Origin: Thozetella sp. PMI_491 | Taxonomy: Eukaryota > Ascomycota > Sordariomycetes > Chaetosphaeriales > Chaetosphaeriaceae | Assembly (NCBI GenBank): GCA_021432635.1 | Contig: MU270015.1 | Coordinates: 257,085-321,084, forward strand | DNA: 64,000 nucleotides | Reading direction: 5' to 3' | In this document: positions 21,601 to 32,418 of the stretch, in pieces | Position numbering within the stretch: position 1 is the stretch's first letter | How the letters are laid out: the number at the start of each line of letters is the position of its first letter | Translations under genes and position numbers: made by a program | Notes under the pieces: generated by a model | What the model was told of the DNA's origin: nothing | Seen by the model: the letters and a program-made list of their open reading frames with translations, nothing else | Database searches by the model: none

Positions 21601-22679
21601 GTGTTATCCATGCTCGCACGGCGTTGTAGGGGTCTTCGCGGCTTTCAAAGTCGGATGAGAGGAAAAAGGATGCGACGGGCGTTGTAAGGGTCGAGGTCAG
21701 ATGATCGACGATGCGAGCACAAAGGATCGTCTTCCCAAACCCTGCGGCTCCATTGATCCAGAGAAGTTGGCTAGGCTCGGCGGCCAGGGCTTCGGGGGAC
21801 AACCATTCCCTGAAAATCGGATGGCCTAGGACCCAATCGCAAGTTCCCCCGAGCCTTTTCGACTTGGCATCCTCGTAGAGCTCCTCTGAAGAAAAGTGGC
21901 CTAACCAGGCATAGACATTTCGCCGGTTCTCAGCTGCTCAAGTTAATTTGTAAAACATAGACATAGGACTGGACTGGCCATTTTTACCCTCAAGCTTGCG
22001 CTCAACTCTCTCCATGGCCAGAAGGCTCTGGCGGAGTTCCAAAGCCCACTCCGCGTCGGTTGGACCATCTATCGGAGGTTAGACACCAAAATGTGACAAG
22101 TAGAGAGTGTGTCCTGCCTGTGTTCGATGCGCTTGGCATCAATCGTGCATCCTGGACGAAGCCTGGCGGAATGAGGTTATAAAGAAGCTGGACGAGACGC
22201 GCAAACTGTTTAATCTGGGCAGTACGCTTCGCTCTGCCCCCTAGCGCCCATGATATTTTCTGCCTTCTTGAACCCGACGGCAAACTCGGTTTGCTCAGCG
22301 CCGACTGATTCTCGGTCGGCTTCGCAGGCAAGAGCCCATCCCGGGGCTGCCTTGGATCGCTCCCAGCTTGCTGGGACAGGGTGGCGGAGCCGGTGCCGTT
22401 TTCAACTTCGAGAATGACGGCGAAGAGCTCTTCAACCTTTTTGCGAGTCTCAGAATGGTCCAGGGCGGGATGGTGGTTGTTTGCCACGGTGTTGCCGTCG
22501 ATGCCCACGCTCTCGCCCCATTGCTGGAAACGGAGCCTTTCGGCGCTGAACTGGGCAGATAGAGAGCGCGAGTCTTTATCGAAGTCTTTGTAGGCACTCA
22601 ACCGGTCAAACGCATCAAGGCACGTGTTGAAGAGACCAGCGAGACCAACAACTCCAACTGCTAATCCGATAGGTTCCAT
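18641..22679 (-). CDS. NLR-type receptor: HeLo-NACHT-ankyrin-ZZ
   Basis: Three exons (22679-22118, 22068-21988, 21933-18641) give 1311 residues. The start MEPIGLAVGVVGLAGLF is typical of HeLo membrane-lytic cell-death domains (about 1-200). The NACHT NTPase has a P-loop GAAGFGKT at 276-283 and Walker B FVLDGLDE at 371-378. About fourteen ankyrin repeats follow (731-1225), several nearly identical, and a C-terminal ZZ-type zinc finger with paired Cys motifs (1253-1298) ends the protein. Fungal proteins of this layout act in heterokaryon incompatibility and other non-self responses: the repeats sense, the NTPase oligomerises and HeLo kills. The first intron uses a GC donor, chosen because it alone restores frame. 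HeLo was assigned from the N-terminal pattern and lower confidence applies there. The gene appears intact. Confidence 0.9.
19423..19917 (-). repeat. Near-identical 99-bp ankyrin repeat units
   Basis: Within the NLR gene, units starting at 19423 and 19522 differ by one base over 99 bp (GTC versus TTC in the same place), and the unit at 19819, three periods on, is almost the same again. Each encodes 33 residues ending in VVKLLLEHGADLNTKT-like sequence. Units between them (from 19621 and 19720) are diverged. Such recent identity is typical of repeat shuffling in fungal recognition genes. Confidence 0.9.
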
Positions 22680-23709
22680 TTCCGCGATGCTGCTGTTGCC
22701 GGAGCCTGGCGCAAGAGGGGAAGTTGGACGATTTCCATATAGCAAATGAGTGAGGTCTCCGGCGTGGATCATTCGCTGACCAAATCGGCCTCAAATTCGC
22801 ATGTGGGCTGCTTGCTGCATCAAACGGCCAATCTGAGCTGGGTAAACTGCTATCAGCTGAGAATCAGCGTTCCCTACAGGAGATATGAACGTGCCCCAGC
22901 CCTGTGGCTAATGCAGAGGCAGGGAGGCGCAGCTCTGACTAGGCTGCCTTCCATTGTCGCACATGGAGTCGCTTCAATTGCGCGGCTGCGCATTCTCACA
23001 GCTCTTGACCGCATGTTTAGGCCGCCACCAATTAGCTGTCTACTGAAGCACAGCGATGCACCGAGCAACATATACATGAGGAGGGCTTCTGAGTCCGTTT
23101 CTTATTCTACTTCTGCCCAAGCCACCTCAGAGCATCCCCATATGGCAGACAGGACGACATATATCTCGGAGACGATGGAATATGTCTTGCACAAATTGTC
23201 GATCTAGAACCCGCTGGCAATATTCAAGGAATTGGAACCTTGCTGGATGGACCAATCGGCGTATGCATGACTTGGGGGCCATCGCTGTGCCTCATTCCCC
23301 CCCCAAACCGATTGCGACCCAAGCAATGCCAATGTTGCAGACTTGAATACAGGGGCCGAGTACGAATGAACCAACAGTGAATCCACAAATGGCCATTGGC
23401 TTCCACCCCGAGAAGTGTCAACCAACTTTGTGCTTCGGTTCCATGCCTCTGAGGCCGAGATTTGGTTGTTTGTCTGCGGCAGATTGCGGCTAAGCGACTG
23501 CATGCTTCGAGTTGGTAGGCATCCATACTGCCCCCACCATAAATATAACACCACTGCAATGAAGGGGGCCTGCCTTGTTGTATTGTGGTGATATATATTT
23601 CTCGTTTCCTGCCCTGTGGGATGACGGGCGTGAATTGTGCCAATCACGCAGCGAAGAAAATCCTCCAAGACATCGTCTTTCTCTGGGGCCTTGTTCCCTA
23701 CTTCCCAAG
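22680..23709. other. Divergent intergenic region, NLR / secreted protein
   Basis: About 1 kb with no convincing gene. A 153-residue plus-strand frame at 22746-23207 and minus frames at 23204-23668 show no known domain. A C-run occurs near 23297-23305. Confidence 0.45.
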
Positions 23710-24672
23710 ATGAAACCCCGCCGATTCTCGATTCTCATATACGCCCTGATCGGTGGGCTGCCAAATGCAATTCCCGCAACGGCCGGCTCCGTGCCTTCTA
23801 ACTCGTTTCCCCGCACGGCGCCAGTGTGCAAACGCGAAGACGCACACCTCTCCATCCCCGACGTTGACGCCGTCACGGGCAGTGCTCAGGTTGTCTATAC
23901 TGTCGACGGAGGTGCCTCCGCTCGGTCTATATGCCAGATTATAAACCATGACAAGGTTTCGGACCAGCCTTGCACGGCCTGGTCGCTAGGCTTTGCGGTG
24001 GCTATAAACACCATCATCTTCCTCGTCTACTCGAAGCAGTATCAAGGCAACCCCAGCGAAGACACAGGGACAATCGCGAGCCCCCCGAGCCGCCGAGAGG
24101 GCGATTCCGCAGTCGAACAACTTACTAAGCATCTGGAGGACTTTGGATTCTCATGGGAAAATGTCGAAGCTTCGCCCATTCCCGCCGCCAGCGAAGTTGA
24201 CGGGAAGCGTACTATTCTCGACCAAATCACTATCCGTAGAATCGTCGACCCTTCTTCGCCAGTGCCACATGACCAGGACATTACTAGGTTCTCCGATGGT
24301 GCAGGGGTTATAAGGACTTCAATAAGCAGTGACGGAGCTAGCAGTAACCTTCAGAGGCGCCACCCTGGTCCTGGGTTCAAGTTCAACTGGGAGTTATTTG
24401 AGAACCCTTTGGGAGATCCTTATGGAGATCTCCCTAACTATGATGAACGCAAGATGATGGACAACATCGCGCACACTGTGACGAAAGACTGGGCGAGGCG
24501 TGCCGACAACGACAAACTTGACGAATACTACTTTGTCGCGAGCTGGAAGACCCCCTTCCGCAAGTCCTTTGGTGTGCGGGTTACTTCGGAACACTCTGGG
24601 TTTGGAGATAATTACGAGGGTCCTAACATGTGTCAACATTTGTCGACACCGGCCCATGATGATCTAAAGTAG
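23710..24672 (+). CDS. Putative secreted or membrane protein, unknown function
   Basis: A single-exon frame of 320 residues from the ATG at 23710. The N-terminus (MKPRRFSILIYALIGGLPNA) looks like a signal peptide, followed by a CKRED site that could be cut by a Kex2-type protease. A short region with two Cys leads to a hydrophobic segment (SLGFAVAINTIIFLVY, about 95-111) that may be a membrane span. The rest is polar, with a WELFENPLGDPYGDLPNYDERK stretch near the C-terminus. I do not recognise the family. It lies head-to-head with the NLR gene; effector genes are sometimes paired with fungal NLRs, but nothing in this sequence shows such a role. Confidence 0.6.
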   Translation: MKPRRFSILIYALIGGLPNAIPATAGSVPSNSFPRTAPVCKREDAHLSIPDVDAVTGSAQVVYTVDGGASARSICQIINHDKVSDQPCTAWSLGFAVAINTIIFLVYSKQYQGNPSEDTGTIASPPSRREGDSAVEQLTKHLEDFGFSWENVEASPIPAASEVDGKRTILDQITIRRIVDPSSPVPHDQDITRFSDGAGVIRTSISSDGASSNLQRRHPGPGFKFNWELFENPLGDPYGDLPNYDERKMMDNIAHTVTKDWARRADNDKLDEYYFVASWKTPFRKSFGVRVTSEHSGFGDNYEGPNMCQHLSTPAHDDLK

Positions 24673-25526
24673 CTAGGTCGCATGGGATCGCAGAGGACTC
24701 CGGCGGAATGACAAGTTATCAAATGGTACTCCGTGCCAACAGAAGATCGGCTTAATTCCAACGCCACGGATTGGTGCGGTGCCGTCACTTGAGGTTTGGT
24801 GGAGTATCAAGCGAGGGAACAGCATCTTAGCTTTAGTAGCCATATATATGTGCTGATACATCACGAAAACGAGGTATTTTCAGGGGTTGCGGGATACCGT
24901 GAAGCCCCGAGCAATGTATAAGTAGTTGATAGAGTGGCCATTATCGATGCACTTAGAAAGCCGGCCAAGGACCTGTCCAGAAGCGAGGATCACAATAACC
25001 CACTCACTCGTGGTTCTATCATTTGATCTAAACCACGCACGCTCGTACCAGCACAAAGTCAACTCGGATACCAACCACCAAAATAAACATGAGGAACCCA
25101 AGGATTCGACCCTTGTGTCATCGCATTCGCCTCCATCGGCCAAATCAACATCCCTCGGCAATCTATCGTCCCCTTGGTCCTCTCCAAGTGAATCTGTATC
25201 ATCTCTTCCGTCTCTCTCCAAGGGAAAGTCTTGCTTCCAACCCAACCCTCTTCCAAGCAGGCTCTCCTTTTACTAACTATCTCTGTACCCATTAAACTCT
25301 ATAAGTCCAGAGTGGCTTACCGAAACCGGTCTCTGACTGAATGTCCCACAGTCCGAGACTTTCGATTGATACCAGATATTTAACAGATTCAGTTCGTTTC
25401 GAGCATGATGTATGGGGAGTCTATAGCGTGGGAAGAATATTGCTATTCTAGGGTTGCAAGCCGAAGGTAAGTACCCACACCAACACTGGAACTTTGCGCA
25501 AACACTCCTGCTTTGGCGATTATGAC
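24673..25526. other. A+T-rich spacer, no gene recognised
   Basis: Small open frames on both strands near 24880-25292 are mutually overlapping and matched to no family. Probably decayed sequence next to the two relics. Confidence 0.4.
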
Positions 25527-26050
25527 TTAGTCCGAGGGCGTGTTATACGGGTTTGCATTCTGTGGGCCATCGGCCTCGACGATATAGCCTTTCTTGCACT
25601 CGGAAAACCTGACCTTGGGTTGCGAGCTGTAGAAGTCATCGTACAGCGAGCTCAATGCTTCCGGAAGGCTTTTCACGTTGCCTTGAGGATGCAATGCGCA
25701 CCAGGGGTCCGTACAGTCCTTGCCTCTGCAAGACTTTAGGACGAGCTCAAGTGCGTCTAGGCGCGGCACCACTTTGCTGAGAGGATAGTTGAGGAGACTG
25801 CCACTAAGCTTGCTCATGTCAGAGGGCGTGGTGAGATTCGATAGCAAATTGTCCATTTGCCACGGATCCTCAATCATGTCCTGCGCCGGTTTAGCAAGAG
25901 GCAACAAAAACTCGGTACAAAACTCACGTATAGCTCATGCTCAGTAGTGCACCTTACATAATAGTAGAGGTTATATCCAGAACCAATTACGCGCATCGCC
26001 TTGTAGGTGTTATTTTCTATGCCAGGAACTTTCGATCGAGTGATATCGGA
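25527..26050 (-). pseudogene. Arylsulfatase 3'-end relic
   Basis: Two minus-strand pieces join across a 47-bp intron (25927-25881) with frame kept: ENNTYKAMRVIG...YNLYYYVRCTTEHELY then DMIEDPWQMDNLL and later RLDALELVLKSCRGKDCTDPW. These are blocks from the C-terminal quarter of fungal arylsulfatases. The catalytic N-terminal three quarters, including the formylglycine site, is missing: upstream sequence (above about 26050) instead belongs to an opposite-strand hydrolase relic. The remaining frame is open, so loss of the 5' part was probably a rearrangement rather than slow decay (inference). The left stop codon is intact. Confidence 0.78.
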
Positions 26051-26069
26051 CTCTGCTGAATTCAAGCCT

Positions 26070-26958
26070 CCCTTCGAATTTCCACCTAACTTCCGCAATG
26101 TGGTGTTCAATAGCGGAAGGTGGAAGCAGACAGGTTATCCCCAGCCACGCTGGCACACATTAGCATCCCATGGAGTGTCGAACTGGGTGGGCTTCCTCAA
26201 CAGCTCTCTAGAGCCAATCCCCTCCAATGAGACTCCTCTCGTTGTAAAGAATAATGTTCCTTGGATACTCAGCGACCCGGCCTCCGTGGAAGACGCGGTT
26301 AAGCTTCTTCAAGCGGCTCCCCGCCGGCTTACCTCGAGATGTTCAACGAGCCTGATTACCAATGGCCTGGAACCGACAAGAACACAACACCGGCGATCCC
26401 TGCAGCAAAAGCTTTGAAACCCATATTACAGGGAACATGGCCGCGGACTACACTCATCTCGCCTGCACTAGCAGGAAGTGGGAATTCGTCCGATTGGTGG
26501 CGCAAGTTCAACTTCCCCCAGGGCTGCAATGTGTGACTTAACTCTACCAAGTCCCCCTCATGGCCGGCCACTTCTACAACCTTAACACTGAGAGATGGCT
26601 AAGTCGCCTTGCCAACTTCGCTGGCCTATTCCCTGACAAGGAGATATGGGTTACCGAGATGGCGCCCGCCACACGTAACATGGACTGTGCACTGTCACCA
26701 GAGGAGATGAGGGACTGGATGACGACGGTCGTCAAGGCGATGGTGACCGAGAAGCGGTTCAGCAATGTGAAGAGAATGTACTGGAACGCTGGAGAATGGA
26801 GCCCATTCCACAATGCCACTGACGGCGGTGTGGCTGGGTGCAACCATAGTCTGACATTTGAGAACGGGACAGCAACGTTGAACACTATTCGTCGCTATGT
26901 GTATAGGAGTCGCACGGGAGGTGGGACTATGACTAGGACTCAGGGGCAGATAAGATAA
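26070..26958 (+). pseudogene. GH128-like glycoside hydrolase relic with frameshifts
   Basis: Three frames must be combined to follow the protein. The first (to about 26315) has WKQTGYPQPRWHTLASHGVSNWVGFLN; the second carries EMFNEPDYQWPG with the NEPD acid motif of the Asl1-like/GH128 glucanase fold; the third, from about 26550, has GHFYN, NFAGLFPDKEIWVTEMAP (second acid motif) and a normal-looking C-terminus. Shifts lie near 26310-26330 and again near 26535-26550, where a stop is also met. The gaps are too short to be introns. The 5' end is lost against the arylsulfatase relic. The family acts on cell-wall beta-1,3-glucan; this copy should be non-functional. Confidence 0.72.
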
Positions 26959-27523
26959 GGGATGTACCAGACGAAATGTATTAGGCAACTAGAAATTGAG
27001 AAGTAATATACTGATATGTTCATTAACACGCATAGTTCTACGGTATGCAACATCATTGTAAGCCGAAGCCCAGCGTTTACCCCCTTGCTTAATACTAAAA
27101 GGCGCAATCTTATAACGGACGCGATATTTTCTTGAAAAGCATCATGCGGACGGTACAACAGCCATATAGCTGAATACAAAAGTATTTGCGGTATCGACTC
27201 GAAAATTGTCCCATTAGCCAGAAATATTAAAGGGGATCATCAGCTCGACTAGCAGTCTTAGCTTCCAAGGTCCTAGTATCCGCTAGACCCCCGCTTCCCC
27301 GCGATCTGGTCCCCGAACTCCAGCTTTTAGGCCCACGAGCTAGCGCAACCAGGGTTCTTGGACCGAACCGACGGGGAGTGGAGGCGACCAGGGGGGTCCC
27401 GATCCGAGCCCTCGGGTTAGGACACCGAAATTTAAATCCACATGGTGTCCCAGGCGTTCCCGGCCTTCTGCCTCATTACGCGCTGTGAGTGAACGTCTCG
27501 AGCTTGTCCAACGTGTGCACAGA
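26951..27523. other. Intergenic, presumed MFS promoter
   Basis: No gene seen. The left half is A+T-rich, the right half turns G+C-rich towards the transporter start. Confidence 0.4.
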
Positions 27524-29309
27524 ATGGCGGTGGAATCCTGGAGCAAGTCGCCCGTCACCGAGGAGCAGCTGGAGACGATCAAGGGGAGTGATGTGGCCAA
27601 GGACGACCACATCGAGGGCAACGCTCTCTTGGTGGACAAGAACGGCAACATCCGCAGGCTGCCGATCCCATCCAACAACCCCAATGACCCTTTAAACTTC
27701 ACCTGGTGGGAGAAATTCTCCGTCATCTTCTGCTGCTGCTGGTTCTGTGAGTCTCCTCCTGCACGCCTCTTCCCCGTGGAAAAACTGACAGACATCGGCA
27801 GCCGTCAATGGCCTCGCCTTGGCGGGCAGCCTGGGCCCGATCCTAGGCACGTTCTTCCAGCTGTACGGTCCAGATGGATACGGAGAGAACGATATCCCTC
27901 TTTTGCTTTCGGTGCCGTCTATGTGCATTGGTCTAGGTAAGCTCTGCCCCTCGAACGCCTCGACGGGATCTTGCGGGATGGACCTGCTTCTAACACGGCG
28001 ACTGCCACGCGCAGGGAACTACATCATCCTACCCGCGTCTCTCGCATGGGGCCGTAGGCCGGCGCTGCTCATCTCTGGCACCATTCTCTTCGCGGCAACT
28101 ATCGCGGCGGCGCTCCAGAACAGCTTCAATGGACACCTAGCGGCGCGCATCGTGCAGGGCCTCGCGTCGGGCTGCGCCGAGTCCCTCCTACCGCTGATGC
28201 TCACCGAGGTCACCTTCCTCCACCAGCGCGGGCTGATCTTTGGAGTCTACTGGATGGTACAAGGTTCGTTGAGCGCCGTCATGCTCATCGTGGCCAGCTA
28301 CATTAACGACGCGCTCGGCTGGCGTTGGTACTACTGGGTCTATGTCATTACCATCGGCGCCGGCCTCATATTCGCCTTCTTCGGTGCCTTCGAGACCCGA
28401 TTCAGCCGCCCAGCGGTCAACATCGATGGCCGGGTGGTCATTACCGATGAGTTCGGCGTGACGCGCGTAGTGGCCGATAGCGAGGCGCAGGAGTACCTGG
28501 ATCAGATGGGCCCCGCGTCTGCCGAGGAGGAGCGGTCCGACGAGCCCAAGCAGACGTACTTGCAGATGCTTCACCCCTGGCCGAACCCCCACCCCCGCCC
28601 GTGGCACATGATCTTCAACTCTTGGGCCCGCATGGCTGAGTCTCTAGGATCGCCGGCCATCATCTACGTAATCCTGGTCAGCTCGATCACCCTAGGCGCT
28701 GTTATCAACATCTCCCTTACCTATCAGGCCGTCCTAGTCGGCCGCGGTTGGCAGGAGAAGGATGTGGGCCTGATCAACGTGGGGAGCATCGTCGGTGCTT
28801 TCCTTGCCCTGGCCTACTGTGTCTTTGTTGGAGACCGGTTCGTTCTGTGGATGGCGAAGCGCAACCGCGGCGTACATAGGCCCGAGCACCGCCTCGTGGT
28901 CCTGGCGATTCCGTGTCTCGTTGGCTTCGCCATGATCCTCATGTATGGATTCACTGCGGAGAGTGGCTCTTCGGCATGGGGCCCAGTCATGGCGTACTCC
29001 ATCTATGAGTACTCGTTTGTCTGCGTGCTGATTATCACATCGACCTTCGCGGCCGAGTCTAGCCCGAAGCATCCTGGCCCGGCCCTCGTCATGTCCATTG
29101 GCACCAAGAACATTGTGTCGTTCGGCGTCACCAAGGCGTTCCCCGAGCTGATGGCCTGGGGCCAGGGCTACGCCAAGACGTTCGGACTGATGGCAGGGCT
29201 GTTCCTGGCAATCTCCATCTTGGGTATTCCGGTTTACCTGCTGAATCCCAAGTGGCGTGAGTGGGAGTCTAAGCGGGAGGCCAAGAAGGGCATCACCTCC
29301 AGTGATTAG
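27524..29309 (+). CDS. MFS transporter
   Basis: Three exons (27524-27746, 27802-27936, 28015-29309) give 550 residues with about twelve hydrophobic spans, divided by a long cytoplasmic loop near the middle (ITDEFGVTRVVADSEAQEY). The stretch LAWGRRPALLISG fits the MFS loop-2/3 signature. A soluble N-terminal region of about 60 residues ends in NNPNDPLNFTWWEK, a sequence typical of fungal drug:H+ antiporter-1-like carriers. The cargo cannot be deduced. It opens a run of metabolic genes up to the regulator at 39.3 kb and could be that group's importer or exporter (inference). The ATG at 27524 was used; the open frame extends further upstream only through a GTG. Confidence 0.88.
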
Positions 29310-30538
29310 GTAGCATATTGCCGTTTTTGCATTAAGCATTATCATATTAATTACCATCGTTGGTTAATACAAACTACATCGTAATATCAAGCTGAAGCCA
29401 TAAGCAGCTGCGAGTAGCAGCGATGCCTTGCTTCGAGGTAATTGAAGCCACAGTGTATATCGCAAAAGTGGACATTATAACGTCCAAACAAAGCGCAACT
29501 GATTGGCCTCCTCTATAAGTATAGGTTGAGCCGCGCTCAATGCCCACGCGTGCCTTTACAGCTGTCAGCAAATGGGCCGTCCAGCCTCTGACTTATTTTG
29601 CGACTCCTACTACGTAGCTAGCTTAACGTAGTCAGTATGGCCGGCAAGCTGCCCCGCGAGCTGCTGCTTCTACCTGATGTGAGAAGAGAAATCATGACTC
29701 GTGCCTCAGGCTTGCGGCGAGTAGCAGAGTAGGCCCTACGACTCGATGGTAGAGCCCAATGGAGGAGCCTCGCCGTCTAGGATTCTATGTGGAGACATTC
29801 TTGGAGCATGCAGAAAGAACCTTCTTATTTGACTCTTCGGAAAGGCTGGGGCTTTCGGATCCCATCATCCTATGTGATCCCAAGGAACATAATAGAAGCC
29901 AAGGGCTTCTGGCTTCCGGCCTTGCGCTGGCCGCGGGCACAGACTCCGTAGTAAAGTGTTGCTCCGAGGTTGCGAGAATAGCGCAAAGACTTAAATAGCA
30001 CCTCACATCGGGCCCACCCTTGCCTAGGCAGGTAGCTACATGCGTGTCTGCCCACGATTTAGGCCAAGGTCCACGAGGATTCTACCCGCGCGTTCGGCTT
30101 CGGTTAGAGATGGAGCTAATCAAGCTACTGAGCCTGACATCCAGCCCAGGCTTCCAACCCCATGGGGCAGGGACAATCCCATGGCTGGAACACCCCCTTA
30201 TTTGGCATCCGACTCGTGATCGCACTACTGGCCCGAGCCGAAAATGGGGTTAAGGGGCAGGGTGCCAGCGGCTCGGGGTATGTGCCCCATAAATTGCCTT
30301 GTTTGGCTTGATGCTTAGGAGCCGAACCGAAACCACGAAGCTCGGAACTGGCAGTAGCGTGCTCCACCATAGCTACAGCCCTCGGGCCAGTAGGGGATGT
30401 ATGATGTCGAAGGGCTTATAAGTGCTTCAAGGATGGTTACCAGAACGAGGAGGAATAACAGCGACATTGTTGACCAGAGAAGAAGAAATAAAATCCACAA
30501 AGACCTTCTCATCCCACAAACACACTTTCTCAATCAAT
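29310..30538. other. Intergenic, no supported gene
   Basis: A 79-residue plus-strand frame at 29759-29998 has no family match and no coding bias that I can see. TTATAAG at 30417-30423 lies about 120 bp before the next start codon and may be its TATA element. Confidence 0.4.
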
Positions 30539-31469
30539 ATGTCTTCCGAAGATGCGATCGCAAAGCTTGAAGCCCGCGTGGTGGCGGCAGAACGTCTAGC
30601 GCAGCGGGTAAGGATCCATGCTCTCAGGTACAAGTGGCGCTTGACTCATGACCATGCAGGCGTACGACCGGGGTGCTGTTGAGAACGTCTTCTCCCGCTA
30701 CATGCACCTCCACAACCACTTCCTGGATGAGCAGATCAAGCCGCTGTGGGTCAAGCGCGGCACACCGGGCATCCACGCCCAGTACACCAACGTAGGCGTG
30801 TACACAGACTATGACTCGGTCATGGCGTACCACTCGGGCCGCCCGTCGCCAGTGGGCAAGCTCATCTTCCACTACACCACCACCCCGACCATCGAGGTAG
30901 CCGAGGACGGCGAGTCCGCCAAGGGGTTCTGGATCATGGCCGGCCTGGAGTCCGGCACCACGGACCCGTCGCACGTGGGTACCATGCCCGAGAGCCTGTA
31001 CGAGCCCGCAGAGAAGAACGTGCAAGGAAAGCGGGTGTGGGCACACTGGGTGTGGTGCCAGTACGCTCTCGACTTTCTCAAGCAGGACGGCGAGTGGAAG
31101 ATCTGGCACTTCCGCTGCCTCGAGGTCGCCCGGGCACCGTACCACGAGAACTGGATCACCTTTGCAGACAAGAACCAGGTCGCATTCGAGAAAGTAAGTG
31201 TGGACTATACAATTGTGGGCGCCGAGCAGCAACGAGTTGACAGCCAATCCAGGACCTAGCCTACTTTGGCGATGATGGACGTGCCGTCTTCATGCCCACC
31301 CCCAATGAGCCCGCCACAAAGGTAAGTAACTCCCGGTTTGCTTTTTTGGGAGGCCTTAGCTTACGAAATTATACAGAAAGCGGACATTTATGGCCCGTCC
31401 CGCGTCCGTAAGCTGGATGTGCCGCTCCCCATCCCTTACAAGACGTTTAGCGAGACTGAGGAGTACTAA
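30539..31469 (+). CDS. SnoaL/NTF2-like fold protein
   Basis: Four exons (30539-30607, 30660-31193, 31253-31321, 31377-31469), all joined in phase 0, give 254 residues. The central part (VENVFSRYMHLHNHFLDEQIKPLWVKR...DWIMAG-type strands, and a later WKIWHF) fits the SnoaL-like cone-shaped alpha+beta barrel with Trp-rich strands. Such proteins are cyclases, isomerases, hydratases or small-molecule binders, and are often found in fungal metabolic clusters; catalytic residues differ between members, so no reaction is assigned. The start codon lies directly after a CA-rich leader, and the initial exon is a short helix-forming segment. Cytosolic, as no targeting signal is visible. Confidence 0.82.
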
Positions 31470-32418
31470 ATCGCTGGGACTGCCCTGCCTGAGGGACTGG
31501 TATTGAGTCTTCGAGGTGTATTTGACGGACATGCTACTCGCCACTGCTTTAGTACTCTTATCGTTGTAGGTCTGGCAGTGCATATAAACACGTCTGAACT
31601 AGATCTGTAGATTACAGCAGCCACTGGCCAGTGAGACCAGAAAAATCAAGATAAAAGTTTAACTACTCATTACCAGAAACGACCACACAAGAGTCAGTAA
31701 ACTTGACGTATGATTATTTTCTACATGTCCACACCGCTTAGCAATCTGAGGCGCCGAATCTATCCCTGCCCGACAAACACGGCTTAGTGTCCTGCATCAG
31801 TCCATGGAATAGTCCTTAGAATCTGGGTGGGGGTAACGATCCCCCCCGCATTCTTGCTCTGTAACGGGTCAACATTCGCGCCGACTCCCAAAGCGGTTTT
31901 CCTTCGCTATTTCGCGAATCTACGGCGCATCGAGGTAGCTTACGCGGCACATACCCGAACCATGCATCAACAATCGCCGCAGGTGAATGGTGTCATATGT
32001 TTACTACCTTCTCTATCGAGCCGTAGCGAGATAGTAAAATCACAGCGATCGGCCTGTCTCGGAGGTTTTAAATGCCTTCTTTTGGAGTTGCTAGGGCATG
32101 CTCCGCGAGCGGCGTCCCAAGGCAAGCATAGACATACGTAAGGCCATTAGGCCGCATCATCCATATTGCCTTTTTGGGGTCGCCGGGGCTAGGCAATGGA
32201 ATTGTACGCGCTCCTTGACGTAGACCTGGATTTATGGAGGCTCGGAAGGGCGCAATCTCAGCCGCATTTCCTGGTATAAACGACCTCGCACATTCGGCCA
32301 AATTGATCTTATCAAAGCAATACCGCACAGAAGCCTCACCAGAATCTCAAAGATCCAGCTTTTCTCGGTAGCCTAACAGTTGCGGCATCCTGTTAAGATA
32401 TATCCATCCATTGAAACA
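31470..32418. other. Intergenic, promoter of the epimerase gene at right end
   Basis: No gene recognised. TATAAA at 32275-32280 is about 140 bp before the next start codon. Confidence 0.45.

Noticed and set aside
25085-25135. tRNA-like T-arm on the minus strand (CAAGG-GTCGAAT-CCTTG)
   Set aside because: The stem-loop is followed by GGTTCCT, but no matching 5' acceptor strand, D-arm or anticodon arm was found at the right distance.
28734-29357. 207-residue minus-strand open frame
   Set aside because: Antisense to the MFS transporter's membrane helices.
29759-29998. 79-residue plus-strand open frame
   Set aside because: Short, no domain, and not linkable to other exons by splice signals.
30624-31247. 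207-residue minus-strand open frame
   Set aside because: Antisense to the SnoaL-like gene, which has four phase-consistent exons and a recognisable fold.
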